Shown here in pieces: positions 1-12,350 of a stretch of 64,000 bases of DNA. The stretch lies in assembly GCA_015179045.1 (NCBI GenBank), contig WHUZ01000017.1:558001-622000 (forward strand), in the 5' to 3' direction. The notes under the pieces are model-generated. The model made no database searches. It saw nothing but the letters and a program-made list of their open reading frames with translations, and was not told the DNA's origin. The stretch is from Kalaharituber pfeilii (taxonomy: Eukaryota; Ascomycota; Pezizomycetes; Pezizales; Pezizaceae). The stretch's first letter is position 1, and every line of letters starts with the position of its first letter. A program made the translations under genes and the position numbers.

Positions 1-485
1 TTGGGTTTATACTAATTTCTTTATTAGTGCAGAATGGAGACAGACATTCCAACCACTGGTACCAGAGGTGATGATTCCTACAGTGATCTTTTTTCACTCG
101 TTCTAGTGCAGTTCAAGTTTTGATCTTGCATCGATGCTTCCCTGCAGTCAATATGATGCCGAAATCAGGTCTTCTGAAATTTGGGCTACAAAAATCCAGT
201 GCGACAAAGTTGGATATGACAGTATGATGAAGCTGTGCATGATAATGGAATGCGATACTAGCGGTGCAAGATCTGCAAGAAAAATACTAAACGTTAGAGA
301 ATGAGGTATACGTAGAAGTTGGAGTACTTTCTGTATATAGCTAGTCTACTGTATAATCTAACTTACCACTCCAGCCTGAATGGCCTAAATGGCCCGAAAC
401 ATTCAGGCCGCCTTGAAAGTTGACCGGGCGTGGCCGACCTTACGGCCTAGACGTCTATGACCTGGCCCGGCCCGTTGGGAACACT
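1..485. mobile_element. hAT-like non-autonomous element, right part only (window edge)
   Basis: This is the right-hand part of the element that is complete at 18842-19696. Positions 1-485 align almost base for base with 19218-19696 and end in the same GGGAACACT terminus. It holds no coding sequence. It sits inside the LINE relic that continues to the right, and the same element lies at the same place in the second LINE copy. The pair was therefore probably duplicated together rather than inserted twice. The superfamily label rests only on the terminal sequence. Confidence 0.7.
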
Positions 486-1972
486 GGATACGAAGAGGAT
501 TAGAGACAGAATCGCAGGAGTGACTAGGGAGGTGGCTTAGGCCCATGGGCTATTACTTGAGGCCTCGAAGGAGGAAATCCTAGTCATCAGCAAGGAGGCC
601 AAGAGCTCGTTGATGTTGAGAAGAGCAAATGGTTAGGAGTAATCTGTGATAGCATCCTTAATTTCGACCATCCATTGGAAAGGCCGGATTGACAACCAGG
701 AAAGTCTTGGAGCCTTATCCGAACTGGGGAATTCGCAGTGGGGCATGAGCCACTATCATGGCGAAGAGCATATAAAGAGTAGTAGCTCTGTGGGGCTCCA
801 AGATTGAGTGGAGAGGCCAAAAATAATGGAGAGAGGAGTTTGAGAGGTTACAATACCAGGCACTTTGCGAATGCAATGGCGTAGTCTAAGAGGTGACTAA
901 AGTAAAAGCGAGACTATTCCCGGAGTAGAGAGTGTAGCAACGATTCTCGATCAGGACCAAGAGAGCTGTCAGTGAGGGACCCCACAGGGATGGGGGAACT
1001 GTGACCCGAAAGCTCAGGGGGGATGAGACCTCAGACGCAGACAGGGAAGGTGAGGAGGGGAGAGACTGGAGAGTTCAGTGTAGGTCGCGGCACAGAGAAG
1101 AACGATGGATTCAAGTTAGTAGGTGGAAGGATGCCAGCACACTCGAGGTAGATGAGGAGGAAAGTGTCATGGGGGCCGACAGTCACCCAAATGGAGCTAG
1201 AGGCTATAGACCTCAAGCTAGGCAAGGAGGACTCCCTAGCCAAGTGGGAGAAGGGCATTAGGGAGGCGAAAGGCAGCTCATTAGCCATCTTCACAAATGA
1301 CAGCCGCAATGAGGAAGGGGGAGTAAGTGGTCGGTGGTGCTGGCGGCAGGTGGTGGCAGACGAGGCAGAAGGGAGCCGTTGGGTCAGCATGAAGGCGACA
1401 GTGTGGTACGGCGACAGCGTGGTATGGCGACAGTGGGGTATGGCGAGGTTGCAGGCATGAGGGGGCGCCCTGGAAACTGGTGACAACAGGGTGAAGGTGC
1501 TGCTGCTTGCAGACTCTCAGACAGCTATCAGCGCGGTCAAGGGAGCAGGAAAAACCGGCAAGGTAAGGACTGCGGACCTGACATGTGTGGTGGAGCTTGT
1601 GGCAGAAAGGTGGCGAAGGCTGAGGGGTGAGGTTGTGAAGCTTGCATGGGTTAAGGCCCACGTCGGGATAGAGGGCAACAAGATCTTGATATATCACTAA
1701 GTTAACCCGAATTCCGAGAGGAGAGGCCTGAATGCATGAATGGCCGAGCTAGCGGTCTCAGTTAGCACGAGCTGCTTGATCAGATGTATACGATGCCAAT
1801 CTTCAAATATTTTCACTCTTTTTTTTTTTTTACCATCCTATGGCAAGGATCCATATACCCGGGCCAGACTAAAGAGGCTAACCTATCTATCCTACGTACA
1901 CACATGGGTATCCAACGCACCATCCGACCTTCCGCTAGCCCAGATCGAGGCCGGCGAACCATACCTCGACCG
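486..1972 (+). pseudogene. LINE relic, copy 1: 3' reverse transcriptase region and RNase H
   Basis: This is a decayed non-LTR retrotransposon on the plus strand. Positions 486-1000 correspond to the region after the RT catalytic core, by comparison with the related copy at 23.5-24.7 kb. From about 1030 an RNase H domain can be followed through several frames: AIFTNDSRNEEGG near 1290, a helix VLLLADSQTAISAVK near 1500, and LAWVKAHVGIEGNK near 1640. Frameshifts and stops are frequent and the catalytic TDGS is changed to TNDS. It ends abruptly at 1972, where the foldback element begins. The near-identical copy at 19697-21743 marks a segmental duplication. Confidence 0.85.
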
Positions 1973-4803
1973 TAGTCTGGTTGCACTACCCCTCGTAGAG
2001 GGTCTGGTCCAAAACATTGATTTTTAGTATGGCGCTCGGTTCAGGATGGTGTCTTGGCGGACGACACCAATAGTCTATTAGTTTAGTACACTTATGCTGG
2101 TACTCTACACCTGTTCTCTGAGTACGACAACACACCTATTTCCTATTCAACCAGATTACATCTTGTACTAACATTCGATATACTTAATATCTCATGTATG
2201 CATTCAGCATACTCATTATGCTCGATACCTTATGCACATGCTTAGTATACTCAATGTACTTAATATCTCATAGGTGTGTTCAATATGCTTAACATGCTCA
2301 ATATACTCTATATTTCCAATATATCATATGCATACTCAGTATACTCAATATGCTCAATGTTACAGCTTACCAAACTGTAGGGTGGGTAGTCGGTGGATGT
2401 ATGTACGTATATGTAATTTAGGTAATATATGATAGCAAAGGCATCGCAGTCATGAAATGAGTGCTATATAAGCTATGCAGATGACTAGTGAGCATCGCTA
2501 GTTAAGTATCTTTTTGGCCTAGCAGATAGTAACTCTCTGCATTTACTATCTCCATTAAAGTATCTTTGTACTCTACAATAGTTCTTCATACTTTGTAATG
2601 GTATCTTTATGGTCTATACTACATCAGCAATAATGAAAATAGTGTCCTGATGCGTGGGTACAGACTGAGCATAATGAGCTATTGATCAGTATACTTCCGG
2701 GTTGCTGAGGCATGAGCTGAAACCTCAGTGGTAGGAAATTACCCAATGTACCTATGCGCTGAAAATAACAGTATTCTTCAATGTGAAAAATGCAACAGGT
2801 GTAGCAGAAGTAAATGGCCTGAGAAGTACTACGGAATCCTATCAATAGACTCCTGTCTATGCTGCAAGCTGTAGCAGAGTGAGCTCAACTTTACAAGTAC
2901 GACAGTGCTGAATTTAACAGGTATGGCAAGCCCCCTTCTATAGTGGAAGATGCACTAGTATAATGAGCTGAACTTAACAAGTATGGCAGGTCCTATACAA
3001 TGGTGCGAGATGAGGCAGCATGAGCCGAATTTGGCAGATACAATAGGCCCTATACGATGGCATGAGATGTGGCAAAATGAGCCAAATTTAGTAGGTATCA
3101 CAGGTCCTATATGACGGCGTGAGATGTAGCGTTATTTATTTAGCTATTATGATCTATATACAGGTGCCATTTTCACCATTCCGCCATGCCATGCCATCGT
3201 ATATCGCCCTACCGATCTAGCTCTTTCATGTAAATATAGCCCATATTGCCACAGCTCGCTATGGTGCATCTCGAGCCATCAAGAAAAGGCTGAAGAGCTG
3301 CCGTAGCTGTTATATTCTGGCTCATCTCTCGCTAGCATGGAGCCCTGCCATACCTGTCAATAGAGCTCATTCTGCAGTACATGTCGCGCCATCGAGAAGG
3401 GCTGCCATGCCTGTTCAGTTGAGCTCATGTTGCCATATCTCGCGCCGTCGAGAGGGCACTGCCATACCTGTTACGTTGAGCTCATGTTGCCATATCTCGA
3501 GCTGTCGAGAGGGACCTGCCGTACCTGTAAATTGAGCTCATTCTACTACATCTTGCGCTGTCATGTAGGACCTTCCGTACTTCTCAAATTCAGCTCATTC
3601 TACTACATCTCGTGCGGTGGAAATAACCTGTTAAATTGAGGTAATTCTGCTACATCTCACGCCGTCATATAGGACCTGTGATACCTACTAAATTTGGCTC
3701 ATTTTGCCACATCTCATGCCATCGTATAGGGCCTATTGTATCTGCCAAATTCGGCTCATGCTGCCTCATCTCGCACCATTGTATAGGACCTGCCATACCT
3801 GTTAAGTTCAGCTCATTATACTAGTGCATCTTCCACTATAGAAGGGGGCTTGCCATACCTGTTAAATTCAGCACTGTCGTACTTGTAAAGTTGAGCTCAC
3901 TCTGCTACAGCTTGCAGCATAGACAGGAGTCTATTGATAGGATTCCGTAGTACCTCTCAGGCCATTACTTCTGCTACACCTGTTGCATTTTTCACATTGA
4001 AGAATACTGTTATTTTCAGCGCATAGGTACATTGCACAATTTCCTACCACTGAGGTTTCAGCTCATGCCTCAGCAACCCGGAAGTATACTGATCAATAGC
4101 TCATTATGCTCAGTCTGTACCCACGCATCAGGACACTATTTCCATTATTGCTGATGTAGTATAGACCATAAAGATACCATTACAAAGTATGAAGAACTAT
4201 TGTAGAGTACAAAGATACTTTAATGGAGATAGTAAATGCAGAGTTACTATCTGCTAGGCCAAAAAGATACTTAACTAGCGATGCTCACTAGTCATCTGCA
4301 TAGCTTATATAGCACTCATTTCATGACTGCGATGCCTTTGCTATCATATATTACCTGAATTGCATATGCGTGCGTACATCCACCGACTGCCCACCCTACA
4401 GTTTGGTAAGCTGTAACATTGAGCATATTGAGTATACTGAGTATGCATATGATATATTGGAAATATAGAGTATATTGAGCATGTTAAGCATATTAAACAC
4501 ACCTATGAGATATTAAGTACATTGAGTATACTAAGCATGTGCATAAGGTATCGAGCATAATGAGTATGCTGAATGCATACATGAGATATTAAGTATATCG
4601 AATGTTAGTACAAGATGTAATCTGGTTGAATAGGAAATAGGTGTGTTGTCGTACCCAGAGAACAAGTATAGAGTACCAGCATAAGTGTACTAAACTAATA
4701 GACTATTGGTGTCGTCTGCCAAGACACCATCTTGAACCGGGCCCCATACTAAAAATCAATGTTTTGGACCAGACCCTCTACGAGGGGTAGTGCAACCAGA
4801 CTA
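1973..4803. mobile_element. 2.8-kb foldback element with 1.15-kb inverted arms
   Basis: The left arm (1973-3130) is the reverse complement of the right arm (3649-4803). The match runs from the termini TAGTCTGGTTGCACTACCCC and GGGGTAGTGCAACCAGACTA inward, with scattered transitions. The spacer (3131-3648) is about 518 bp. The outermost TA on each side could be a TA target duplication, as in Tc1/mariner insertions, but no empty site confirms this. No open reading frame of note lies inside. Both arms run into 57-bp tandem repeats near the centre. It could be a non-autonomous DNA element or a Foldback-type element; the superfamily is undetermined. Confidence 0.85.
3305..3870. repeat. 57-bp tandem repeat array in the foldback element
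   Basis: About ten degenerate units follow one another. Most start with GAGCTCAT or CAGCTCAT, contain CATCTCGCGCC in the middle and end with TACCTGTTAAATT. The usual spacing is 57 bp, with one shortened unit near 3600. Four to five inverted units are found in the left arm at about 2885-3130. The array is therefore longer on the right side of the centre and forms part of the spacer. Confidence 0.8.
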
Positions 4804-5646
4804 TAATCGAGTAATTACTACCGTAAATGAAATAGTACAGCGATACCATTTCCGAGGGGGGCAACCCCTTAGTCAGCAGCCAGAGCATGGCAGCCATACC
4901 TCGGTGATACCTAAGACTGATATTGGGAGCGCAGTCAAGATAGTAAGCACGCGGAAGCACCAAAATTAGCCTGTGAAGTCCGTGAGGAAACCGGTACCCG
5001 TGGTGGAGCAGGTTTGGTTCATTGGCCGCGGGCAGCACGGCGCAGCACTCGGTGTTGCTCAAGACTTCATGATTTCCGCGATATTTTAGGAGGCGTATAT
5101 TTCAATGTAGTTCGTGTAAAAAGGGGAGTTTGTTAAAGTAAAACACAGCGACTGTGCAGTAGTGGTATGCAAGATATAGATCAGGACGCGAGAATATATG
5201 GAAGATATACTGTATGTGGGTTTTGAGCAGAGATCCCATTCTTCAAGCGTCTTTCATAATTGTTCGTTCCCTCCTACTGCCCGCGCCAAGGCGCCTTTGG
5301 TACTTCCTCACCTTTCCCCACTCGCTTTTCTGTTTCCCTTCCCTTACTTCACTTCCCCTTTACATCACCCATCCACCCCAGCTCCTTCAAGAGCCCTTTC
5401 GACAGCCTTTTCAATGCCCCTCCTGACAGCCCTCTAGCAGCCACTCCAGCAGCCAGCAGCCTCTACACAGCCTCTCTGCCGCCTTGCAGACAGCTCTCCC
5501 ACCGCCTCTCGCACCCTACATAACTGCTCAACAACCTCGCTGGCAGTCTCTCCGATAGCCCTTCTACCACCGCCTTTCGTATCTTGATAGCTGATAATAG
5601 GATTATAGGTACGATGAGCCCCTCGAGACAGCAACGTTAACAGCAT
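4804..5646. other. Spacer with CT/CAG-rich tract
   Basis: No gene is recognised. Positions 5340-5540 are C-rich with repeated CAGCC triplets. In composition they resemble the interiors of the tRNA-like foldback elements at 49.6-49.9 and 56.1-56.7 kb, so this may be an old fragment of that family. The DNA to the right of the foldback element does not continue the LINE found on its left, so the junction is not a simple insertion into the LINE. Confidence 0.4.
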
Positions 5647-6015
5647 ATGACGGAACCGATAAAGTTTCCACTTCCGCCTCTTTCCCTGCCACTAAATCTC
5701 ACATCGACTCCACAATCGCTTGCCCCTGTATCACCCCCCATCTCTCCTGGCGCCTCTAAGAGCCTGTCCCACTGGCTCTCCCGCTGTCTATTCTGCCGCC
5801 GCACTTTTCTCCATGTAGGTCGATTATTCCCATGTGGTTGTTTCTTTTCCTTTCTCTGTTGTTTGCGTTTGATAAATTGCTTTGTTATAATTCATTGGTG
5901 GATACAGGGGGTTGTGAGTACATGGGAGCATCGGGCAGGCCAGGTCTATAATATGGTCGACGGAGGAGGCCTGGCTGGGTTGGGCTTTGAACTTCAAATC
6001 GAGGGTGTACCCCTT
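5647..6015 (+). CDS. Possible small two-exon hypothetical gene
   Basis: An ATG at 5647 opens a Pro/Ser/Leu-rich frame (MTEPIKFPLPPLSLPLN) that stays open to a stop near 6021. A candidate intron starts at GTAGGTCG near 5815 and ends at GATACAG near 5908, keeping the frame. The spliced tail contains RAGQVYNMVDGGGLAGLGFE. No family is recognised. Length, composition and lack of any homologous copy make this weak; it may be noncoding. Confidence 0.2.
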
Positions 6016-6021
6016 ATATAG

Positions 6022-7079
6022 CTTGTGGATATACGGGGGCTGTGGGCACGGATGGTTAAACTGGCGGGTGCACGGGGGTTCAGTTTGGGAGTGCGCTTCT
6101 TCCCACGCTTTAAATTTTCTTTTTTTGTATGTGTATTGTTTTGGAATTTGGTGACGGCAGGTGTGAGCCGTAGGAGGAAACGAAACATGGAAAGGCCCGG
6201 TACCCGTATCGCCGCCAGTGTCATTTTCTTATCTCGCTGAGGTCTGCTTCCCGCATGTCCCCGACTGCGCACCAATTCAACAGTATGCTAAAAGTTACCA
6301 AGACCCCCCCCTTACTACAAGAGACCACGTACACCTTGCATCCTACAGCTTTACTTGCAATTGACATTCGCTAGCATTCCTCCTCTTCATCCGAAACAAA
6401 AATTATGGACCTGCTCACAGCCCCAGACCCCAATGGTAGGTATCGGTGCAATGTGGACCGGCAGAGATACCTGCCCGGAGTCGTCCCACACTGAAAAATA
6501 ATGATTCCGCTGTCGGATGAATTCATGTTCAGGCAATGACGAGGAGAGTAGACAAGCAACCATGTATTTTGCACTATGGAATTTTTATACACTGATGTGT
6601 TTTAACTCACATATTTATGGTAATGCTGAGTTCATAGCTGGAGGACTCTAGGCTTCATTTGCATGAGAGAATTCATATATGTTACGAATTCTTGTACTTA
6701 GTAAAGGATATAATGGGAAGAGGAGGGGAGGGCAGGGAATACAAAATACATTAAATTCTATGATAGATTTAATGTACTAACACGAGATGTTGCAGGAATA
6801 ACGAGCAGACGAGCGGAATCTCCTTCAGGCCCTCGCCCCAAGCATCCTAACTGAACAGCTGGTGCATCCAACTGAGATTTCTGTAAATGAACCAACATAC
6901 GTGCCAGTAGTTTTTGGAGTAGATAAAGGACATGGCGGAAGATCTGTCGCTTGCAATCTTTAGTCACTTTATTACATGCATAGGGGGTGCAATGTAAATA
7001 AATAAAGTCTACAAGCGATTTGCCATATGCTATCATAGCATTGTTGCTCTCTGTTACTTACTGAATATGAGACAAACTG
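6022..7079. other. Intergenic, no supported gene
   Basis: Only short frames are open on either strand, and none gives a recognisable domain. A minus-strand frame from an ATG at 7036 (92 residues) has no feature that I can name. A poly-C run lies at about 6303-6310. Confidence 0.4.
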
Positions 7080-9309
7080 GATCCCGCGAAGTTGCTAGCG
7101 GGAAGGAAATACATCCTATTACATCGTATCACCGGATAAAACAAGCACGCTATGAAAAATTAAACAAACACACAAAAACAAACAAACAAACATGAAAAGT
7201 TATGACCACATCGACAAACGAAAGTGACGTAAGAAATAACTTGAACTCTACTTGCTGATATCCATGCATGTGAACGTACTGCAGTACCGCATCATGAGCC
7301 ACATAATACAAAGACGAAGGAAAATAACGAGCAAGATACAAAACAGCAGTCCTCCGGGGGCCTGCATTATGGACAATAATCAATTCATTCCGCAGGTGAA
7401 TAACCACCCCATTTCGCGTTTGAATAATTACCCCATTCCGCAGGTAGACGAATTTCCAGGGCCTGTTCTTCAGGTGAAAGTTGCGACCAAAGATAGTTTG
7501 CCATATCGGGGCTACGGCCCAGCTGCAGTGCAATCTGGTACGGTGTTTGTCCGAACTTATTCAAAGATGCACCATGCTCAACCAAGATCTTTGTAAGTGT
7601 GAGAGAATGACAACTAATGGGTTTGTGAAGTGGGGTGTGGCCTCCATGATCGACCTCGTCGATGAGCTTCTACGTTCCATGCTCCAGGATTTCTTTCAAT
7701 GCCTCGGGGTCTTTCCCTTCCACAGCGCAATGTACTGCCGTCCACTGGCCTTCGTCGCGTGCGAAAAGATCCGCTCCGTTCTCAATCAAGAGACTTGCAA
7801 TTGCTACTTTGCCATTGTATATCGCCCAGAGCAAAGGTGTCATGTTCCACCGACCCTGTCGTTCCTCGATGTTTGCTCCCATCGCAACTAGCAGTCGTAC
7901 CACAGTTTCGCTGCCCTGCTCTACTGCAGTATAAATGCGGCCAGTGAGGTCAGTCTGAGAAGTCATCGAAGCTATCGCTCCCTCCTCGCTTGCTGCTCTC
8001 TCCAACAGTAATTTGCAGATGCTTTCATTACCCATAAATGCAGCGTTAGCGAGTGATGTTAGGCCCTTTGGATCCATCTCCTCTATATCTGCTCGAATGT
8101 AAGCAAAGCCCGAATAACATTCTCGTTCCCTAGGCGAATGGCATAGTGGACACCTCCCCGAGAAGACCATTTCAACTTTCGGCGTGATCTGCGGGGAGTA
8201 ACAGATACATGAAGCGGAGTTTCAACTTGGTATGGTTGTGGGTCCCAGAGGTCAGATATGCAAATAGGTAACTCAATTACCGAGATCTCCGAAATCGAGA
8301 GATCACCCAAACTCATATTCGAAAGCATCGACCAGCTACAACCTTTTATGGAGCTACTTATAGAGAATGAATAATTGTCGTCACTCCTGCACCGATTTTT
8401 TATTCGCTTCTAAGGCCTTGAATTTAGCAATTCATCTATGAGCGATGGTAGCATTAATCTGATGGATGGCGAGGCTGATGTGCTCTGAGATGCTGCTGTT
8501 CTGAACGATGCAATATTATCATTGTCATCAGGGACCTGGTTATCCTCAATTGCCGATGATTGTATTCTGAGATATCTGTTGCAGGTGGTATGCTTGTAAC
8601 ATTTGGTTGATTATGTACTGTTGAAGACTGGATTTCATTGCTTATTAGAAAATCGAGACGGTTGATTTCTCGCAGTTGGATTGATATCGCATTGTTGGAT
8701 TCCAATAATTGGTGCACTATTTCGTTAATTTCACTTGACTTTCAGAAGCTTCTGCTGCAGTATGGTTATCAAGAGATCAGCTTTTCTGTATCCCGGTGAT
8801 AGAGCTAATGCTGTAGACCTCCTAACTTACCATTGAATAATCCCCAACATCAAGTTCAAACTCAACTTGTACTGTTGTATATCCTCAGTAAAGATCGCAA
8901 CTTCTGCTTCCTTCCACATTACCCATTTAATCCTATTGAGCAAAACGCTTGCTTTTGTTAGGTGGAGGTTGCATGCAGTTGGGATGACTAATTCCTGCTA
9001 CCTCACTCAGATACTTGTCCAGGCTGGAAGCGATCAAAACACATCCACTCAAAGTTATACCAAGGTGATGAATAATATCATTTTTAATCTGATTTAGTTT
9101 GAAATCATAGTTGTCCCGCCAATAAACAGCTGAATCTGGCAGAGGATGAGATCCATATCTTGCATTTCTTCTATTAGGCGGTTTATGGATACTTCTGCCT
9201 GCTTCGCTCGCACTCCACAAACATAGAGATCCTTCAGCATGCTTACAATCTTGGCCGACATCGCAACGAGGCCAGCAATTAAAGAAGCTATAGACAATGC
9301 GTCAACCAT
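7080..9309 (-). pseudogene. Broken STAND/NLR-type gene: fungal N-terminal domain plus ankyrin repeats
   Basis: The minus strand starts at ATG 9309 with MVDALSIASLIAGLVAMSAK, the helix-rich N-terminal domain seen on fungal STAND and ankyrin proteins. Conserved blocks follow in order: LSGCVLIASSLDKYLSEVA near 9000, HQLLESNNAISIQLREI near 8700, and SNMSLGDLSISEISVIELPI near 8300. Ankyrin repeats run from about 8150 to 7390, for example GRWNMTPLLWAIYNGKVAIA. The gene is disrupted. There is a frameshift near 9115, a TAG near 8420, a frameshift near 8100 between the RALLTFE and ADIEEMDPKG segments, and an in-frame TAG at 7672-7670 inside an ankyrin repeat. Some breaks could hide introns, but not all of them. 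The region 7080-7385 is probable 3' UTR, since it is conserved in the relics at 26 and 32 kb. Such proteins are usually linked to non-self recognition; that role is inferred. Confidence 0.8.
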
Positions 9310-11100
9310 CTTCTTTTTCGTAAACTCCTTAGATGAACGGGGAGTCGAGCGGGGTTTGGTGAAGGGAATATGGCAGTCCTGTTGGGAAATAATTTAAGGA
9401 ACTCCAACAGTGATTGACGGGAAAGCTAGACTGGTGTGAATTAGAGGATTTGCTTGGTGGACTGGAATGGCCAGCTAGTAATCCTCGTTACCAAGAAGCT
9501 CTGTTGTCTCATGAAGCACCTACGACTGCAATAAGCGAGGTGTTATAGACTCTGTCGTACGTCAGAAGGTATGGAAACTACTAATTTAATTTCAACTCTC
9601 TTTGATACTGCATCTCAAATTCCCTTAAAACTCAGTCCGGCGAATCTCTTAATTTTGTCGAGACCTGGAGCTTGGAAATTGAACATTTTTTACCGTTACA
9701 AGGCTAGTCTCATGCCCTTCGTTTCACGTTTTCCAGGACTGCATGCGAAGGCTTCTAGAAACCATGGAGTCTTGGTATGAGACTACTAGGTGAAGCTGAT
9801 AAGCAACTTGGATCGAAAATGTAGCAAGTGGTTGGAGGGAATGAAATGCTAGAATTTTCTGCCGCAAAAATTGAAAATGAGTTACTCTGGTTCCAGCTCT
9901 AAAATCAAAAGCAAGTCACTCAGGTTCAAACTCCCAATTGATCATCGCTAGAATTTCCAACTCCCATTCTGTCATTGCTCCATCCATACGCCTCGCATAA
10001 TTTTTTATTGCCAGTTTCCAGGTGGTAGACATGGAGATGAGCGGCAGCAACAGGACCATCAAGTATATGTTGTTCCACCATATTGGATGCAAGAATGATA
10101 CATTTACAAGTAGACTATTGAACGGAGATTTGCTGCTGCCGTTGAAGACTTGCATGGGGTTATCAATCGAGGGTCTTGGCATTAGATTACTCAGCTACAA
10201 AGGCTTCAAACCACATGACCTGAATAATTGGTTGGTATTTGAAAGGCTCACCTCTCCATCGAATCAAGTAACTTCGTTACCAATATAAAAATTGGCAGCT
10301 GCAAACTGAACAGGTAACTGCCTTGGTAGGTGGATTCCTGAAAGAGCACCATAGGGGTATGGTATGAGACTACCCCAGCAGCTCTTCCAGCAGCAGCTCG
10401 CTCCCTTTCTTCCTGCTGGCTCTCAATCGGACGTTCAATATGTAGCCCCTCGAGCTCGCATAGCTGTCTTTTCCCGGATAATGTAAGTTGCCCCTTGGTA
10501 GGTTGACTGTTCCCATGTGTTTCCTTTCTTCGGAATCAGGTATTTTCCTGCACTTCCATTTCTTCCTCGAATCTTAGATTATCTCTTCCGATGACCTGGT
10601 CCTTCTCCCCTTCAACGAACGTGTGCAGTGATTTCAGGATCATCAACCCCCCCATGACATCTCTCCTAGTCTCAAATGGTACCGCCGTTATGCCTCTCGT
10701 TACCGTACGCGTGTTGTATTGCTACTGCCTAAGTTCTTTTGTCATCATCTACTTTCCTCTCCCGTTTGCACGTTCCTCCCAAGCTCAACTCCCCAAGCAT
10801 GCTATGGGTCTGCAGAAATTCTTGTATAGTTAGTCTCGTTTCTAGCGGCCCAAATTGATTCAACCTGTTTGCTATTGTCCATACCGCGTTCTCCAGATTT
10901 AGCCGCCTCTGGAAGAGAGTGTGTATGTGTGTCAAACTTACAGTATGTTCCCAACAGAACCCCAGCCCCGCTAGTCAGTATTCTAGGCCTTAAATTCAAT
11001 TATCAGAACTTCCCTCTTCATTAGACCCAGCGTATATTCTTCTTTCTCTATATCCTCTTCGGTAGTCTCGCATCATACACGAACTTTAGATGTTACCTCG
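9310..11100. other. Intergenic, no supported gene
   Basis: No recognised coding region. A minus-strand frame from ATG 10182 to 9916 encodes 88 residues (ending MTEWELEILAMINWEFEPE), has no identified relative, and is not called. The segment just right of 9309 would hold the promoter of the broken STAND gene. Confidence 0.4.
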
Positions 11101-11109
11101 CGAGTAATG

Positions 11110-11141
<32 letters not shown>

Positions 11142-11228
11142 TTTAAAAATGTTACCTTAAATCCTTACTTTTTTTTTTTTTTTTCTTTTTTTCTTTGACC
11201 ATGGAACCCAGCATACAAATCCTTGCTT
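11110..11228 (-). mobile_element. Poly(A) tract and truncated mini-SINE relic
   Basis: A run of about 29 A lies at 11111-11139. From 11171 a poly(T) leads into a short core (GACCATGGAACCCAGCATAC). Read on the minus strand, the core resembles the 3' half of the mini-SINE described at 16892. It is flanked by AAATCCTTACTT (11159-11170) and AAATCCTTGCTT (11217-11228), a 12-bp duplication with one mismatch. It looks like a 5'-truncated copy. Confidence 0.5.
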
Positions 11229-11599
11229 AAATGTGTGAGGACCAGAGTTTGTCCAACTACAATGCCACTGACGTACAATAAGTGATATACCCTCTGGTAA
11301 ATGATTGGTACATACACAACAAGTACATAGATCCAAGGCACAAATCGACAAAAACGTGCACACCTTTCACTAGTTCCTTGGCAACAGGAATGATATGATG
11401 ATGATGCATAGAACAGAATGATGGAGGTTGATTCGGACAGGGCAGAAGTAGAGACAAAGGACACAGACTAGCTTCGAGATACGCCGTGCTAAGTACCAAT
11501 TGTAAGCTTTAAGCGTAATATCACCACATCTTTATTGCATCCATACTCTATAGCATAGTCTTGAAAGCAGCATATTTGGCCTTCGTAATATCAAATTTG

Positions 11600-12350
11600 T
11601 TATGTTTAAGAATAGATCTGCCACCCTTGCGTGCCATTATTTACTTGCAATATGCGGTTATCGCCGTTCATATTACTACTGAGATTAATATCATTGCCGT
11701 TAACGCCGGTAGGAGCCTTTTTTTTTTTTTTTTTTTTTTTGAGGAGCTTGCCAACGCCGTCATGAACTTTAGCAGCTGCCGTATTCAGAGGTGTCCATCC
11801 ATCAAGGTCAGCCATATTGACGTCAACTCTGTCATCTGCCAGCAGCTCCACCACCCAGTCATGATGTTTGTCAGCCGTAGTAATCAGTGATGTCCAGCGT
11901 TCTTTGTCATATTGATGTCAACTCTGTCATCTGCTACCAGCAGCTTGACTACCTTGTCATGTTACTTTTCAGCTGTTATCAACAGCAGCGTGTCGTCATA
12001 TATGTTAGCCATATTGGCATGTCATCTGTCGGCAGGATCTTGACCACCTTGTCATGTCCTCCAACACTGAGTGCCTCCTTCCACACTTGCTCCTCTCTCC
12101 ATTAATGACTTGCAAATGCTTTCACGGCCCATGTATGGCATTCGGTCTTCTGAATCGTTCTCCTCTATGTATGTTCCTGAAGTGAGCCGAGTTCGAGCAA
12201 CATTCAAAACCTCTGGGGACAGGCATCCTGCCTGAGTGCACACTGGCCGTTTGCTCCACTTATGATCGCCTGGTCTCAGCTTGCCCCGAGTCCCATCAAG
12301 CCATGGAATTGCCCTAAGATACCGGTAGCCACCGATGTGCCTCAAATGTC
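11600..12350 (-). pseudogene. Ankyrin-repeat gene relic
   Basis: Minus-strand fragments show ankyrin repeat signatures: DRMPYMGRESICKSLMERG near 12120 and VELLADDRVDVNMADLDGWT near 11830. Between them are two or three further degenerate units (VDINMTK-type), visible as a DNA repeat at 11790-12050. A poly(T) run at 11719-11740 interrupts the reading frame with a string of lysines. The frames do not join. It is related to the STAND/ankyrin relic at 7.1-9.3 kb, and the text near 12160 also resembles 8080 and 33470. Confidence 0.65.

Noticed and set aside
1815..1851. Poly(T) with ACCATCCTATGGCAAGG as another mini-SINE
   Set aside because: Only part of the core matches, no target duplication is visible, and the same text occurs in both LINE copies (also at 21583). 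It may be a very degraded copy but is not supported.
3305..3870. Regular repeats that might suggest a CRISPR array
   Set aside because: Units are head-to-tail without unique spacers and belong to the foldback element. The host is a eukaryote.
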